Positions 19,398 through 30,110 of a DNA stretch of 38,190 nt are shown here, in pieces. This stretch comes from Chara braunii. Its lineage: Eukaryota; Streptophyta; Charophyceae; Charales; Characeae. The DNA is taken from assembly GCA_003427395.1 (NCBI GenBank), contig BFEA01000160.1, forward strand, positions 927,508 to 965,697, given 5' to 3'. The notes beneath the pieces were generated by a model. That model ran no database searches and was not told the DNA's origin. It was given only the letters and a program-made list of their open reading frames with translations. The position numbers and the translations under genes are program-made. Within the stretch, counting starts at the first letter, position 1. Each line of letters begins with the position of its first letter.

Positions 19398-19960
19398 TTT
19401 GCCCAATTTTGTCAAAAACGGTTGAGATATAACCTTTTCCCTTCCTCTTCTCCTTCACTTGTTCGCCCGCCATAGCTCCGTGCTACCACTTCTCTTTCTA
19501 ACTTCAAATCCATTAATCCTCCCACTATTCTGACTTCATCCACGTGTTCGCCCGGCCTAAAAAACTGAGTCTAGTATCTTAGTTCGTAAAAATCGGTCGG
19601 AAAACGAGCGAGTTAGTGCAACTTCACTCTCGTTCGTCTTCCTCCCCGACACTCCCCGCGCGCTGTTTTTCCTATTAACTCCCTTTTACATTAGTTTTTC
19701 CTCCCTTCTGACTCCACTATCGTGTTCGCAATGTCTAAAAACCCCATTGCGAGTCTTCACTCGCCCGTTCTCATCGAGAAACGGGTGAGATCAACTTTTC
19801 TACCCGTACTTCTTCTCCCGCCATATCCCGTGTAATTCATTTCTCTCTTACCCCCTCCTACACTAACCCTCTTCCAAAACTAACCTCATCACTGCGCTCG
19901 CCCGGGGCAAAAACCCCGGGATCGACTCTTCCCCCGTCGGAAACTATGGGGAATCGAGCG
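19398..19960 (+). repeat. ~181 bp hairpin units (family H5), copy 2
   Basis: Unit ends fall near 19427, 19607, 19788 and 19959. The best hairpin is 19760-19789 (CTCGCCCGTT with AACGGGTGAG, one G-T pair). Others are weaker; for example, TTCCCC with GGGGAA lies at about 19931-19953. The layout matches copy 1 at 10860-11246. Confidence 0.7.
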
Positions 19961-21082
19961 AGCTGGCCCTCTCCCCCTCTCAGCCATAGCCCGCCTCTTC
20001 ACATGCACCCGGCGCATCTTCCCGCCTGGGTTCGTTCCTTTCCTTTTCTTTCCTANCCCGCCTCAGTATCCTTCTCGCTCGTCTCTTCGNCGCTCAGGCT
20101 GCACTCAAGTGCTACCGGTCTCTATCGCTGCGCCACACAGCCGTCCGACCAGCCTCGACTTTCCCGAAGAAGTACTTTTAGTGGGGCGAGCCACCGGCCG
20201 ATGTGGTAAGTTTTCTCCTCTTCACTTCTTTCCTACTCCCCGCATGCATCCGGCGCGACTTAGCGCCCGGATTCAACCATTTTCTTTGCTCTCACTTGAC
20301 AACCCTCGTACGCCCCCACTCCCTTTTGTTTTCACCATCGGCCAGCGAGCGCCTTAGCACANCGGTCTTCCTTTCTGCCCCNACTTNTCAATCCGCTGCT
20401 GCGCAACGCTGNTCGNCCCTGCTCCCGATTGCTAGCTGGTCCCCCGATGGGCGTCTACCTACTACCAGCGGGCTGCNNCGCGGCCTGATGTGCCACTGCG
20501 GTNNGGAAGGGCTTCGCAATAGGCTGGCCGTAGTGGCCTGCCCACGGCNGCCTCCGAGAAGCTTGGTCCTGATGCNACCGGCTAACCCNTGGCCGGTACC
20601 ACCNGCTATAGCGGATATCGCCNCTACTNGTGGGAGGAGTTTCCGCATGCTNCCTCATGGGAGGCTTGAGCACGGGTGTGGCNACTACGTAGGCCCCGAA
20701 ACGCTCAAACGGNATAGCNTCNGCGTGCTCACGAGACTAGCCCATGGCCACGCTCCCGGCCACCTTGTAAATANATCACACCCCCGCGCGGCTATACCGG
20801 ATCATGCCGCCGTTGACGTCGTCCTCCGTATGCGTGCGCAAGTCAAGGTAAATGCACCAACCTGTTTAATNAGAAGAAACAAATTCTGGCCGGCGATCAC
20901 GCCGTTCCTTCAATCATCAACAAATAAANAGATCANGCNCGCCTTAAAATCCGNGCGCNCACACACTCTCTATTATAGTCAACTACCCTATCAACGTAAA
21001 ATACAGACGCAGCCGCGCCTAGCGCAGTATACCTAAACTATAGATTAAAACTATTTTCTGTCACTTGCAAAAACCAGGGCGG
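19961..21082 (+). other. GC-rich right part of copy 2 with many ambiguous bases
   Basis: Similar in order to 11249-12827 but diverged. Single Ns are dense from about 20360 to 20960, so frames here (including one of 277 codons) cannot be trusted. A unit starting CATGCA(C/T)CCGGCGC occurs at about 20004 and 20243, echoing 11306. Confidence 0.4.
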
Positions 21083-21100
21083 ATACCCTTGTAAGGGTAT
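21083..21100. repeat. End palindrome of element copy 2
   Basis: Identical to 12828-12845: ATACCCTTGTAAGGGTAT followed by TCGCACCGACA. Confidence 0.8.
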
Positions 21101-21359
21101 TCGCACCGACAGCGCTTGTCCCCGAGAGAGACAATGCGAGGACTGAGGTTAGGGGGAATTATGAGTTTCCCTAAAGGCGACTTAGGACATAGGCACGCGA
21201 CTCCTTGAGAGAAGGAGAGAGTGGCAGATGACATATGGTAGGATTGTGAGAATAAAGTTAGGGGTTGGACTTGGGATGTCGATCCCAGAGCTCACTACCC
21301 ATGTCTAAGGGTTTGACCCTTAGATATCAATATGTGAGGAATTGAGTGGGGGTGTTGAA

Positions 21360-22320
21360 TCTTTGTTGACCTGTGTGTGTGCAGGTCCGGACTTATTTTA
21401 CTGCTGCATTGGAAGGAAAGGATCTACAAAAGGATCCAAACTTTCTGTTATCTCTTGATAACAAGTCGGTTGTTACCGATTCAACTTTCCCCCTTGACTT
21501 AATACCCACCTCTAAAGTCAAACCTTATTGTCAGTAAAACTGTCACCTGTGGTCATTGCCTAAATGGTCCTAGTCACTCTCAAGGGTCCTTTGAAGAAAT
21601 GTGACGGGGTTAGGCTTACGTCTCAGGAAAAACAAGGTTGTCATACATGGTTTGGGAAGTGAGGGACAAGGTCAATGGTTGATGGTTGACGTCGTTAGTG
21701 CATGACATGTGAACTGTCTTTGCATTATTTTGTGCAAGTATGTTTTGTGCGTGATTTTTGATTGAACTGGACCTGCTCTGTTGAAGAGTCTCGGACGCAC
21801 AGCACTTGTGAAAGTGGGTAGGGTTTTCGGCGGTAATACTTCCATATTCATCATATGTCCAATTTAACTTCTATACTATTCTGATGTTCAGCGAAGTCAT
21901 AAGCTGTTAAGAAAGATAAGATACTCTTTGGTAGAAAGATGATTTGATTGATAATTGTCAAGAAAATATTACATTACGTAGTAGCGGAAATAGACTGCCT
22001 TTTAAAAGTTCGACCTGAATATCCAACAGGTCAGTCTTAGGCGTCTTACCGCACGTACCTCATTTTATGCTACAGCGATCGAGCAAACGCCCTCGGCCGA
22101 CCTACCTCTACAAAGGCATGTAAAAGCCTTTGCATGTGGGCCGGTAGCTCAACAGGGATACGCCTACGTGAGGGTAGTGACAACCCCTCGGGTAGAGGTA
22201 AGTTGTACCTCGCGGCTCCCCGACCTGTCGTGGGGTGTCGTGAGAGGTATAGCACGCGCGCACGGTCGGAGTGGTGACCGATTCTGTTTCAGAAATAAAT
22301 CTTGTGTGACACAACCGTGT
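21360..22320 (-). mobile_element. Partial inverted copy (A-B part), copy 3
   Basis: On the minus strand this block starts with module A (about 22320 to 22010) and continues to a module B-like part with GTTATC/GATAAC at 21447-21462. It has the same order as 28880-30110 and is similar to it throughout, including CAGTCTTAGGCGT and the GTAGCTCA(A/G)CAGGGATACGC segment. The ~122 bp array, H1 hairpins and module E are absent. The stretch 21111-21359 holds no gene that I recognise; it has a hairpin-like CTAAGGGTTTGACCCTTAG near 21305. Confidence 0.65.
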
Positions 22321-23193
22321 GTGTGACTGTGAACTATCGTTTGGGCTTATGTATGTGTGTGTGAGAGAAGAAGGAGGATACGAGAGGAAAGGTAGAAGAA
22401 GAAGAAGACGAAGAGGGAGAGGAAAGGGAGTTCATCATGACGGGGATAGATTGTTGTAATTATCGATCTTGAACGAGGAATGCCTATTCAGCGTGAGTCG
22501 TCAGCTCACGCTGATCACGTTTTTGTCCTTTGTACACACCGCTGTCGCTCCTACCGATTGAAAGGTTCGGTGAAGTGTCCGGATCGCGGTGATCCCGGCG
22601 TTGTCGTTGGAAGGGGGGATGGAGGGAATCGCACAGGGAAAAAGAATATAGCGAGTGCGGGTGTGCGTGCGGGGGAAATCGCAGAAAGCGACGGCTGCGC
22701 ACGCAAGCAGAGGAGCGAAGCCAGCGCGCGCGGGGAGATAACGCAAGCAGGCAAGTAGGAGAGAGGACCACGCAGGGGGAGAGACCGCGCAGGGGGGGGA
22801 GAAGAAAGCACTTACCTGACCGAGCGGTCAGACGACGAGCACAACAACGATGAAGAAGGACGACTACGACGATTACCACGATGGCGGCGGCGGATCGAGA
22901 GATAGAGAACATGTAAGTTCCAATTACACGACTTACCTCATGTCACTTCCCTCGAGAAAATAAATAAATAAATCGAACAAATCTACCACTACAATGTCGA
23001 AGTGTTCACGATTGCGCACGTATGTGTGTATGTGCGTGAGTGTGAGGGAGAGACAGGGATAGAAGAAGAAGAGGACAGAGAGAGATAGAAGAGAAGAGGA
23101 GAGAGAGAGAGAGATCGCTTCGTTGAGCACATACTTGGGCGACAGGTGAGTTGCAGAGGCCGCGGCTAGATTGATGCAGTTTCCATAGGAAGA
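22321..23193. other. Purine-rich stretch with splice-site-like motifs
   Basis: GAA/GA-rich DNA. Minus-strand donor-like AG/GTAAG motifs lie at about 22812-22820 and 22931-22938, in open minus frames of 81-142 codons. Those frames are Arg-, Ser- and Pro-rich without a domain. R3 copy 2 lies inside. I cannot assemble a gene. Confidence 0.35.
22548..22605 (-). repeat. Dispersed repeat R3, copy 2
   Basis: Partner of 889-948. The minus strand reads GITAIRTLHRTFQSVGAT, and the frame continues open on both sides here but is closed soon after in copy 1. Confidence 0.5.
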
Positions 23194-23250
23194 ATGAGCA
23201 AACTCGATCGAACCTTCCGAAGCAAAGTCGAAAGATTCGCCACTACACAT

Positions 23251-23252
23251 GA

Positions 23253-23317
<65 letters not shown>

Positions 23318-23324
23318 TGTGTGA
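23251..23324. repeat. (GT)n microsatellite
   Basis: Nearly pure GT tract with one AT interruption at about 23310, followed by a GA-rich stretch. A second GT tract followed by GA lies at 24184-24231. Confidence 0.97.
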
Positions 23325-23602
23325 GAAGGAGAGAGAGAGCGGGGGAGAGGGAGAGCACGCGCCGTTGGAGGGAGAAACGCGGGTGCACCGGACATATAGA
23401 GGAAGGAAACACGCACGCAAGAGGGAGATGGAGACACGAGTGGGAGTAGAGGAGGTGTGCGGAGAGGATGAAGTTGGCCGCGCGAGGAGAAGAAGTAGAA
23501 AGGGCACAAGACGAAGAAGAAGAAAGAGGAGAAGGAAGGAGAAGAAGGAGAGGGAGAAGAAGGAGAAAGGGGGAAGTGGGATGAAGAGAACTTACCTGTC
23601 TC

Positions 23603-23905
23603 CTATTCCCGGCTTCGAGGAGAGTGCGTGCGACCTTGTTGTGGTGATGTCTTCATATCCGCACTCACAACAGCACGCTGTGCTTTGGTCGGAGGTATCG
23701 TTCCTTGGTCAGGAGGCTCTGAGCTCCTTGCCATCTGAGTGGCGTCGAGGATTGGTGGCGCAGGCAACCACTGCTTACCGTATGCGAGTGTGAAGGTTTG
23801 GTAGGATGTGTGCATGTGCCGGTTATATCCCGCATGTTGTGATATCGGTGTGATGCGTTTCTTGGCGGATCGAACTGCGTTGGCGGAGCGGGGAGCTACA
23901 ATCAT
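23603..23905 (-). CDS. 100-codon open frame, doubtful
   Basis: The minus frame starts with ATG at 23905 and ends at a stop at 23603, just before a good donor-like CAG/GTAAG (23596/23595). If this were an exon the stop would lie ahead of the donor, so the frame and the site disagree. The other frames are blocked. Composition is ordinary (mixed polar, several Gln), without recognised motif. It may be a relic exon. Confidence 0.15.
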   Translation of the reverse strand: MIVAPRSANAVRSAKKRITPISQHAGYNRHMHTSYQTFTLAYGKQWLPAPPILDATQMARSSEPPDQGTIPPTKAQRAVVSADMKTSPQQGRTHSPRSRE

Positions 23906-24479
23906 TGTTGGTTGACGACAATATCAACAAAAAGATAGAGAAAACGAGTAAGTCTTCTATCTCACAGCTCGCTCTCTGATACTTCCATCGATAGGAAGAG
24001 CAAAATCGAACGAACCTATCACTAGAATATGGATATATACACTACTTATGTGTGGGTGTGTGAGTGTGCGTAGGTGTGTGCGTGCGAGCTTGTGCTAATC
24101 TCGCGGCTCACATCAAGGTGCTTCTATCGAAAGGACAAGTGAAATCGAATGACTCTACATCTAAAACATGAGCGTGCACGCAAGTGTGTGTGTGTGTGTG
24201 TGTGTGTGGGAGAGAGAGAGAGAGAGAGGGAGAGTTCGTCTTCTTCCTCTTCTAAGTCCACCATCGCCTCCTCATCCTCTCGCTACCTAGTTTCTCAGTA
24301 CCTGCAAATTACGAGAAAGAGAGATATTGGTGACTTTGAAACCGAACGACATTTGGATTCAAACTCGAAATTGGGATTTAGACATTGGACGAGGGACTTG
24401 TAACGAGACTTGGTGTTGACGGTTTTCCCATCTCCCCTTCCTCTTCTTCGTTTGATCCCCTCCTCTTCGTCTGTGTATG

Positions 24480-24660
24480 CATGGGGACTGGCGCATTCTT
24501 CCTGTGTGGGCGCCAGGCCCCTTCACACCATGTTATTATGATGATGATGTATGTTTGGTTGCGATGTCCATTGGGTCGATCTTTGGTTTACTGGCATTCC
24601 GCTGCGCTATCCTGTACTGTGTGAGAGAGGTCGGTTCTTGATCTGATCTGTACCATTACA
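24480..24660 (-). repeat. Dispersed repeat R2, copy 1
   Basis: Similar to 27620-27790. The minus strand reads RTDLSHTVQDSAAECQ here and RTNVSYIVQDSIAKDQ there. The shared nucleotide block includes GCTATCCTG(T/C)ACTRTGTR. A GGCGC-type inverted repeat (GGCGCATTC...GGGCGCC) lies at 24489-24513. Confidence 0.55.
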
Positions 24661-24887
24661 ATGCGACAGGAGGGGGGGTGCACAAACGAAGGAAGGCAAT
24701 CCCGTCGAAAGGGGGTGCGCAGAGGAAGGAAGGCGATCTCGTCGAAAGGGGGTGCGCAGAGGAAGGAAGGCGATCTCATCGAAAGGGGTGTGCAAGAAGG
24801 AAGAAGAAGAAGGAGGAGGAGGAGGAGTAAGAGGAGGAAGAAGAGAAGGAGAAGGAAAGGAGGAAGAAAGGATTACGAAAGGATGGG
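24661..24887. repeat. Tandem 42 bp units and polypurine tract
   Basis: AGGAAGGAAGGCGATCTCRTCGAAAGGGGG-type sequence repeats about three to four times (24688-24795, step about 42 bp), then grades into a GAA/GGA tract. Frames are Arg/Lys-rich on one strand and Ser/Pro-rich on the other, typical of such DNA. Confidence 0.75.
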
Positions 24888-25320
24888 CGAGTGATGATTC
24901 TTGGTGCACGCTGCATCTGTGTGTAGGGGATCGACGGTGTGAGTGATATGGGGGACATACCTGGTGCTTGAGGCAAACGACATTGGCCGAGATCAGTTTG
25001 TACTTCGGGGATCTGTTGACGTCATCAGCGGCATTGTAGATAGGCTAGATAGGATCTGCCATCTGTAGTCTGGGCGTTGAGCGCCAGATAGGATATCAAC
25101 ATTTGTTCTTAGTTAATGATGATGGTGAGACTAGTCCAGCATTGTCAATTATGAGCGTTTGGTGTGCTCTTATTTGGTGAAACTTGTGATGTAATTCTGC
25201 TCTTTGTTCGAGGTCACGAATATCTGGTCTCATGTGTATGATATTGGTTGGATTCTGAAGTTCTCTATCGCTCATTTTCCTTGCATTATTATTATTAGTA
25301 TTAGTATTAGTATTAGTATT
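24888..25320 (-). repeat. Dispersed repeat R1, copy 2
   Basis: Keeps the GACATACCTGGTG donor-like junction (24954-24966) and the CTGTAGTCTGGGCG...GCGCCAGATAGGATATCAAC segment. It ends in an ATT/AGT microsatellite at about 25285-25322. The minus frame has stops, so this copy is decayed. Confidence 0.65.
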
Positions 25321-25404
25321 GCAGCCATCTGTAGACCGTAGTCTGGGTCTGGTCACTTGGATTTGATGTTGTTGGTCTTGGAGTTCGTTGTTGCTCATCT
25401 GTCC

Positions 25405-25660
25405 AGTGCAGACAGAATCTACCATCTGTAGTCTGGGCGTCGAGCGCCAGACAGGATACCAACATTGGTTCTTCGTTGGTACTGATAGGACTATTCCAGC
25501 ATCGTCAAATATGCGCTTTGGGTGTGCTCTTGTAATGCAATTTTGCTTTTGTTCGAGGTCATGACTATCTGGTCACATGTATGTAATGTTGTTTTGATTA
25601 ACTGAAATAGTTCATTTTCTTTCTTTCTTGCATTTTGTTGTTTTTGCTATTATTATTATT
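25405..25660 (-). repeat. Dispersed repeat R1, copy 3 (short)
   Basis: Starts at GACAGAATCTACCATCTGTAG and lacks the donor-side part. It ends at an ATT tract. Confidence 0.6.
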
Positions 25661-25673
25661 ATTATTATTATTA

Positions 25674-25711
<38 letters not shown>

Positions 25712-25740
25712 AATATTATTATTATTATTATTATTATTGT
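25654..25740. repeat. ATT microsatellite
   Basis: ATT tract with a few interruptions (GTT, AAAT). Adjacent to R1 copies 3 and 4. Confidence 0.95.
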
Positions 25741-25799
25741 CATTATTTATTATAATTAATGAGAGATCATGATTGCCCATGTCTAAACAGGGCTGCAAC

Positions 25800-26110
25800 A
25801 GATCGGCATTGGCCAATATCTGACCATATTTCGGTGAAGTTGTTAACATGATCAGCGACATTGTGGTATAGGCTAGATAGGACTTGCCATCTGTAGTATG
25901 GGCGCCGAGCGCCTGGTAGGATATCAACATGGGTTCTTCGTCGATGATGATGATGAGGCTATTCCAGCATTGTCAGTTATGGGTTTTTGCTGTGCTCGTC
26001 CTTGGTATGACAAGGGATGCAATTCTGCTGTTGGTTCGAGATCACGAATATCTGGTCTTGAGTATATGATGTTGTTTGATTGCTGAAGTTCGTCATTGCT
26101 CATCTTCCTT
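25800..26110 (-). repeat. Dispersed repeat R1, copy 4
   Basis: The minus strand reads LISYQALGAHTTDGKSYLAYT, the closest relative of the copy 1 peptide. The block ends at another ATT tract. Three R1 copies in 1.2 kb here show local tandem amplification. Confidence 0.65.
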
Positions 26111-26130
26111 TATTATTATTACTATTATTA

Positions 26131-26198
<68 letters not shown>
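26110..26198. repeat. ATT microsatellite
   Basis: About 88 bp of ATT with an ACT and a TTT interruption near the start. Confidence 0.95.
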
Positions 26199-26389
26199 AA
26201 ATCAGACTCCCGTTCATTCACACTTTTCATGCATGTGAACAGCAGCACAACAAACTGGCAACATGCACCTGTTCAATGCTCAAAGATGCGGAAACCCGGG
26301 TAGGGGTTCAGTTTCAACTGGCTATGGCAACTCAGCGCCCAAACAACCCTCTGTTCGCATACGCCGGATCACCTTGGATACCCCGCACA

Positions 26390-26780
26390 CACGCAGTAAG
26401 ACGTACACACACACGGGATGAGACTGTGGTACACATACAGTGCACAGTAGCGTAGTGCACAGTCACACACATGTGCATGGTGACTGTCACTCAGATACAG
26501 AAAACTTAGTGATACGGATATTGTGACACAACCACACAATGCACAGTCACACAGTCACAGTGACACACATGCATACAGTCACACTGTGACATACGCGGTG
26601 ACACGAACTGTGACACAAACACGCACACAACAAGACACATAGGAAACGGACACAGACACTGTGACAGTGAAAACACACAGTGAAACGCAGTGCGCAGGCA
26701 CACGGTGTACGATGAAACACAGTGCACACAGTGAAACACACGGTCAGGGTGACATACTCTGTCACACATACACATATATA
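26390..26780. repeat. Cryptic ACACAGTGAC-type repeat tract
   Basis: About 390 bp made almost wholly of CACAG, GTGACA and ACACA words in irregular order, with no fixed period. Minus frames of 72-93 codons over it are Cys/Val/His-rich artefacts. It is a likely decayed minisatellite. Confidence 0.8.
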
Positions 26781-27004
26781 CTAACAAGTCGTCACTAACT
26801 TATGGCGACTACAATCACTCGCTACTACTACTATGGCTAAGCTCCTCTCAACCCACTTTGACTTCGGACAACCTGCAGACCACCGAAGCACAGCTCGTTG
26901 TAGCAACGCTTCCGCAGGGCTCCGCATGAATGAATGAATGACTGAGGCATTGCCTCTTGATTTATACTTCTGTTGGTCGTTGGTCTGGCCCATTTCCCTG
27001 GCCC

Positions 27005-27150
27005 GAAGTGCACACAGTCCCATGCGGTGCTTGTTGGATCGACTGGGGACTGGGACTGTTGACTCAGCAGGGTAGACTTCTACCTCCTGCCCTCTTGCCA
27101 TCGGTCATGGTGCTCACAGCCCCGTGGTACTTGCTGGACCAGACGGGGTC
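27005..27150 (-). repeat. Tandem pair related to R2
   Basis: GTGC(A/T)CACAG...TGGTRCTTG(T/C)TGGA occurs at about 27008, 27110 and again at 27808. On the minus strand the first and third read RSNKHRMGLCAL and QSNKYHEGLCAP. These frames are not continuous with anything recognisable. Confidence 0.5.
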
Positions 27151-27508
27151 TGACCAGATGGGGTCTAACCAGACCTTACCGCTGACTGACTGTGGACTCA
27201 CTGCTAACCTGTGCTATTGCACTGCAGTTTAGTCCACCACTTGACTCACCACTTGACCACTTGCCCACTTGCAGACCTTTGAGAAGGACTACAACTAGAC
27301 TTCTGGAACTCGCTAGGACCTCTACTTTATAAATCTACAGATCTAACCCCTGCTGCTTGTGGACCTATGACAGACCTACCAACTGTGTATGAATACACAG
27401 GTTACAGGTTCAACTCTCGGGGACTACACAAATGTTGTACATGGGTAGGGTGAGGTCTAGGAATCCAACCAGGGGATCTGCATCAGCTACTACAAATGGT
27501 GAAATCCA

Positions 27509-27511
<3 letters not shown>

Positions 27512-27567
<56 letters not shown>
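27512..27567. repeat. ATT microsatellite
   Basis: Pure ATT, about 18 units. A similar shorter tract lies at 28328-28381. Confidence 0.96.
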
Positions 27568-27619
27568 CTGCAAATCTGACTTGCTTGCTTCTCACTTACG
27601 TGCATGCGGACAGACTTCA

Positions 27620-27850
27620 CACCCTGCGACTGGGGTGCTGATGATGTATGCATGGTCTGCATTACGAACATTTGATTGGTCTGATCATTGGTACTTTGGT
27701 CTTTCGCTATGCTATCCTGCACTATGTAGGAAACGTTGGTTCTTGTTCTAGTCTGCGCCTTTATAGTATGCGACTTGCACTGTCTCACACAGATGTACAC
27801 TGATACGGGGCACGGTGCACACAGGCCTTCGTGATACTTGTTGGACTGAA
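27620..27850 (-). repeat. Dispersed repeat R2, copy 2
   Basis: Partner of 24480-24660, extended here to the GCACACAGGCC...ACTTGTTGGA part. A 147-codon minus frame (27926-27483) crosses it but ends in poly-Asn from the microsatellite. No domain recognised. Confidence 0.5.
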
Positions 27851-28345
27851 CTGAGACCGTCTGGACTATACCGCTGACTGCATGGGGACTCACTGCTGCA
27901 ACCTTGGCCCTACACGACAGGTACACAATTCAAGACCTGACTCCTACGCGGACCTACAACAACTGCAAAGGACACCTACGGCGCAGGTCATGGGATCAAA
28001 CCTGCAAGGTACTATAGACATGTAATTGGGATCTAGGGATTGAACCTTGGGATCTGCATGTGTGATTGCGAACGTGAAAACCGTTTTATATGGTAGGAGG
28101 GACAGGTAGTGTAGACTAGGTACTGGTCGACAGACAGGGAGGAGCGACTTAGATATTGTGTGGGTGTGGCCTACAAATTGAACTGTAACTTATTACCTCA
28201 TTGTAATGTTTTTATTTGAATGGAATGTTGATGCATCTCAGCTCTCTACGCATTACCTAACCATTTGGACTTTTGCATGATTGATTGATATTTTGTCTTC
28301 TGTATATCACGCTTATGCCTACTCCATGCATTATTATTATCATTA

Positions 28346-28380
<35 letters not shown>

Positions 28381-28700
28381 TGATATGGTTACTCTGTCCA
28401 TGTCGTTTGTTCTGATTTGATTGTTAGCGCAATCAGACATGTGCATGTGAACCCCATGCCTAGCTAGAGTCACTGCCTGGGTTTGCGCACGCTAGCCTAG
28501 AGTCAGTGTGAGTGCAGATTGATTGATGTATGGATGTAGGACGGGTGACAGGATAAGGCTCCAGGGTGAGGAACATCCTATTACCCGTCTCTACGTGTGT
28601 ACACATCTTAGATAGTTAGGATGACAGACTGAAGATGGAGTACTCCGGTGCGGGTCATCCCGTGGTCTGTCTAAGTCTGAACCAATTAGACTAAAACAAG
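27851..28700. other. Unassigned stretch
   Basis: No gene seen. It contains the ATT tract at 28328-28381 and short direct repeats such as GGGATCTGCAT at about 28050 (also 27473). The rest shows no structure I can support. Confidence 0.45.
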
Positions 28701-28702
28701 TG

Positions 28703-28731
28703 GTAGGATACTCATGTCTGAGCTATCCTAC
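28703..28731. repeat. H2 hairpin at the edge of copy 4
   Basis: GTAGGATA pairs with TATCCTAC, with CTCA/TGAG inside and loop TGTC. Its lower stem extends the 12963-12987 hairpin by two base pairs. A second inverted repeat follows (AAGTATGA with TCATACTT, about 28740-28789). Confidence 0.75.
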
Positions 28732-28879
28732 TGCTTGAGTAAGTATGAGGTGAAGGCTTCTGTCGGAGTCTTCTTACTTCATACTTACATTTGATCGGAC
28801 TATATTATAGTCCACCGATAAATTGAAGTTCATATCGCTGAACTTCGTGTAGAGCGATAGTGAGCGAGGTATTGAGACC

Positions 28880-30110
28880 CTGTGACCTGTGTGTGATTGC
28901 AGGTCATCTTAATCAAGAAGACTCATTATGAGTCAATGCAAGACTACATTGTTGTTGCCATATGGTAACAGGTTGGTTATCCAACTCAACCCTCACTCAC
29001 CCTCTACACCCACACTTTGCATCAACCTTTTGCACTAAATGGCATTTTTGTTTCGGGTCATTTGTCTAAAGGGTCTGTGTTTGGTCAAAAAAGGTCCTTG
29101 AATGACTAAGTCGAAAGAGGAATGTCTGGTTAAAAGGCTTGGAAACGTAAGTGTGATGTGTGAGAAAGTGAATGAATGGTTGACTCTGCTAGGACTGTGT
29201 AGTGTGATTGACTCTTGTCTGCATGTCAGTAATACGACCAGCCACATGCTATTCACGGCAACACACTGAGAAACTTATGATATCCTGGACCTCGATCCAG
29301 ACATCTTGTCAGTGCGCGATTGGTTTGAGCACCCAACCTTATGTCTTTCCTTGATGTTAGGAAGATTAGGGTTATTGCTAAGGCTACGAGCCTTATTCAT
29401 TTCATTTTTATTTCATCTACATAGTTTGGAAGGGTCAATGACCTATGTTTTCTTTGATAAAATCAGACTGTTTCTTGTGAATGTGTTGTGTGTATGTGAC
29501 ATCTCATTGCTTAATTACTCAGCCTTATCTCACTTCACATGTATGTATGCTATGGTTAAATGACTTTCATAGAGAGATATGTTAATTGGACTTAATCACT
29601 AGGTAGGATGGGTATGTATTCTATAAGCAACCCCTGATGATTCAAGTATTGAGATGGGTCCTGCTTGAAAATGGGATAGACTATGAGTCATACATATTAA
29701 AACTTTTTATAGGTAGAACACAGTATGCGCGAACGTTCGTCAGTCGAGTCGACCTGAATTATAAGTCGGTCCGGGAGATGAGCGCCCCGACGCCCGACGC
29801 GTACACGGGTCAGTCTTAGGCGTTCAACTGCGCATATGCCTATGCTACGGCGATCAAGAAAACGCCCTCGGCTGGACTGCCTCCGCGATTGCATGTAAAA
29901 GCCTTCGTACGTGGGTCAGTAGCTCAGCAGGGATACGCCCACCTAAGGGATGGTGACAGCTCCCGCAGGTGGAGGTGAGTTGTACCTCGCGGGATCCCTA
30001 ACCTGTCGTAGGGAGTCGCAAGAGGTATAGCCCGCGCGCACGGTCGGAGTTGGTCTTTTCGCTGAAACCCTTATAAAACTCCTGCGTGACACGACGTTAA
30101 GCCACAGTTC
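28880..30110 (-). mobile_element. Partial inverted copy (A-B part), copy 4
   Basis: Module A lies at about 30110-29745 and the B-like part at about 29130-28890, both on the minus strand, in the same order as 21360-22320. The B-type palindrome is now GTTGCCA/TGGTAAC (28954-28969) with one G-T pair, and a second palindrome GACTCAT/ATGAGTC lies at 28920-28934. The rest of the 8 kb element is missing. Copies 3 and 4 are direct repeats of each other flanking ~6.5 kb, but no retrotransposon genes lie between them. Confidence 0.65.

Larger units (their letters stand above)
13353..21110 (+). mobile_element. Large modular non-coding element, copy 2
   Basis: This is the second direct copy, about 7.76 kb including a 250 N gap. 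It begins near GCTGTCGGGCGCACAATCGG (copy 1: GTTGTCGGACGCATCGG) and ends with the palindrome at 21083-21100. Differences from copy 1 include one B unit instead of three, seven ~122 bp units instead of six, and a diverged E part. Many substitutions are transitions. No complete protein-coding gene is visible, so it would depend on outside enzymes if mobile. Confidence 0.65.
22960..24190. repeat. Scattered tandem hairpin-like units (family H4)
   Basis: Four related segments occur near 22960-23010, 23190-23250, 23985-24045 and 24122-24180. Each has a form like ATCGATAGGAAGAGCAAAATCGAACGA, then a short inverted repeat around a CTAGAA/CTAAAA-like loop, then a GT-rich tail. The same unit appears in element copy 2 at 19019-19090, so the element and this DNA share history. 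Confidence 0.5.

Noticed and set aside
20203-21036. 277-codon frame in the ambiguous GC-rich end
   Set aside because: Contains many Ns that may hide stops; no domain; copy 1 has no matching frame.
28040-28060. tRNA-like B box (GGTTCAATCCC on the minus strand)
   Set aside because: Isolated match without an A box at a suitable distance.
29900-30000. tRNA gene in module A
   Set aside because: An A-box-like match exists, but no cloverleaf, anticodon arm or T arm can be folded.
21360-30110. LTR retrotransposon with copies 3 and 4 as LTRs
   Set aside because: Not accepted as a call: no gag, protease, reverse transcriptase, RNase H or integrase motifs between them, and the ends are ragged. Kept only as one option in a finding.
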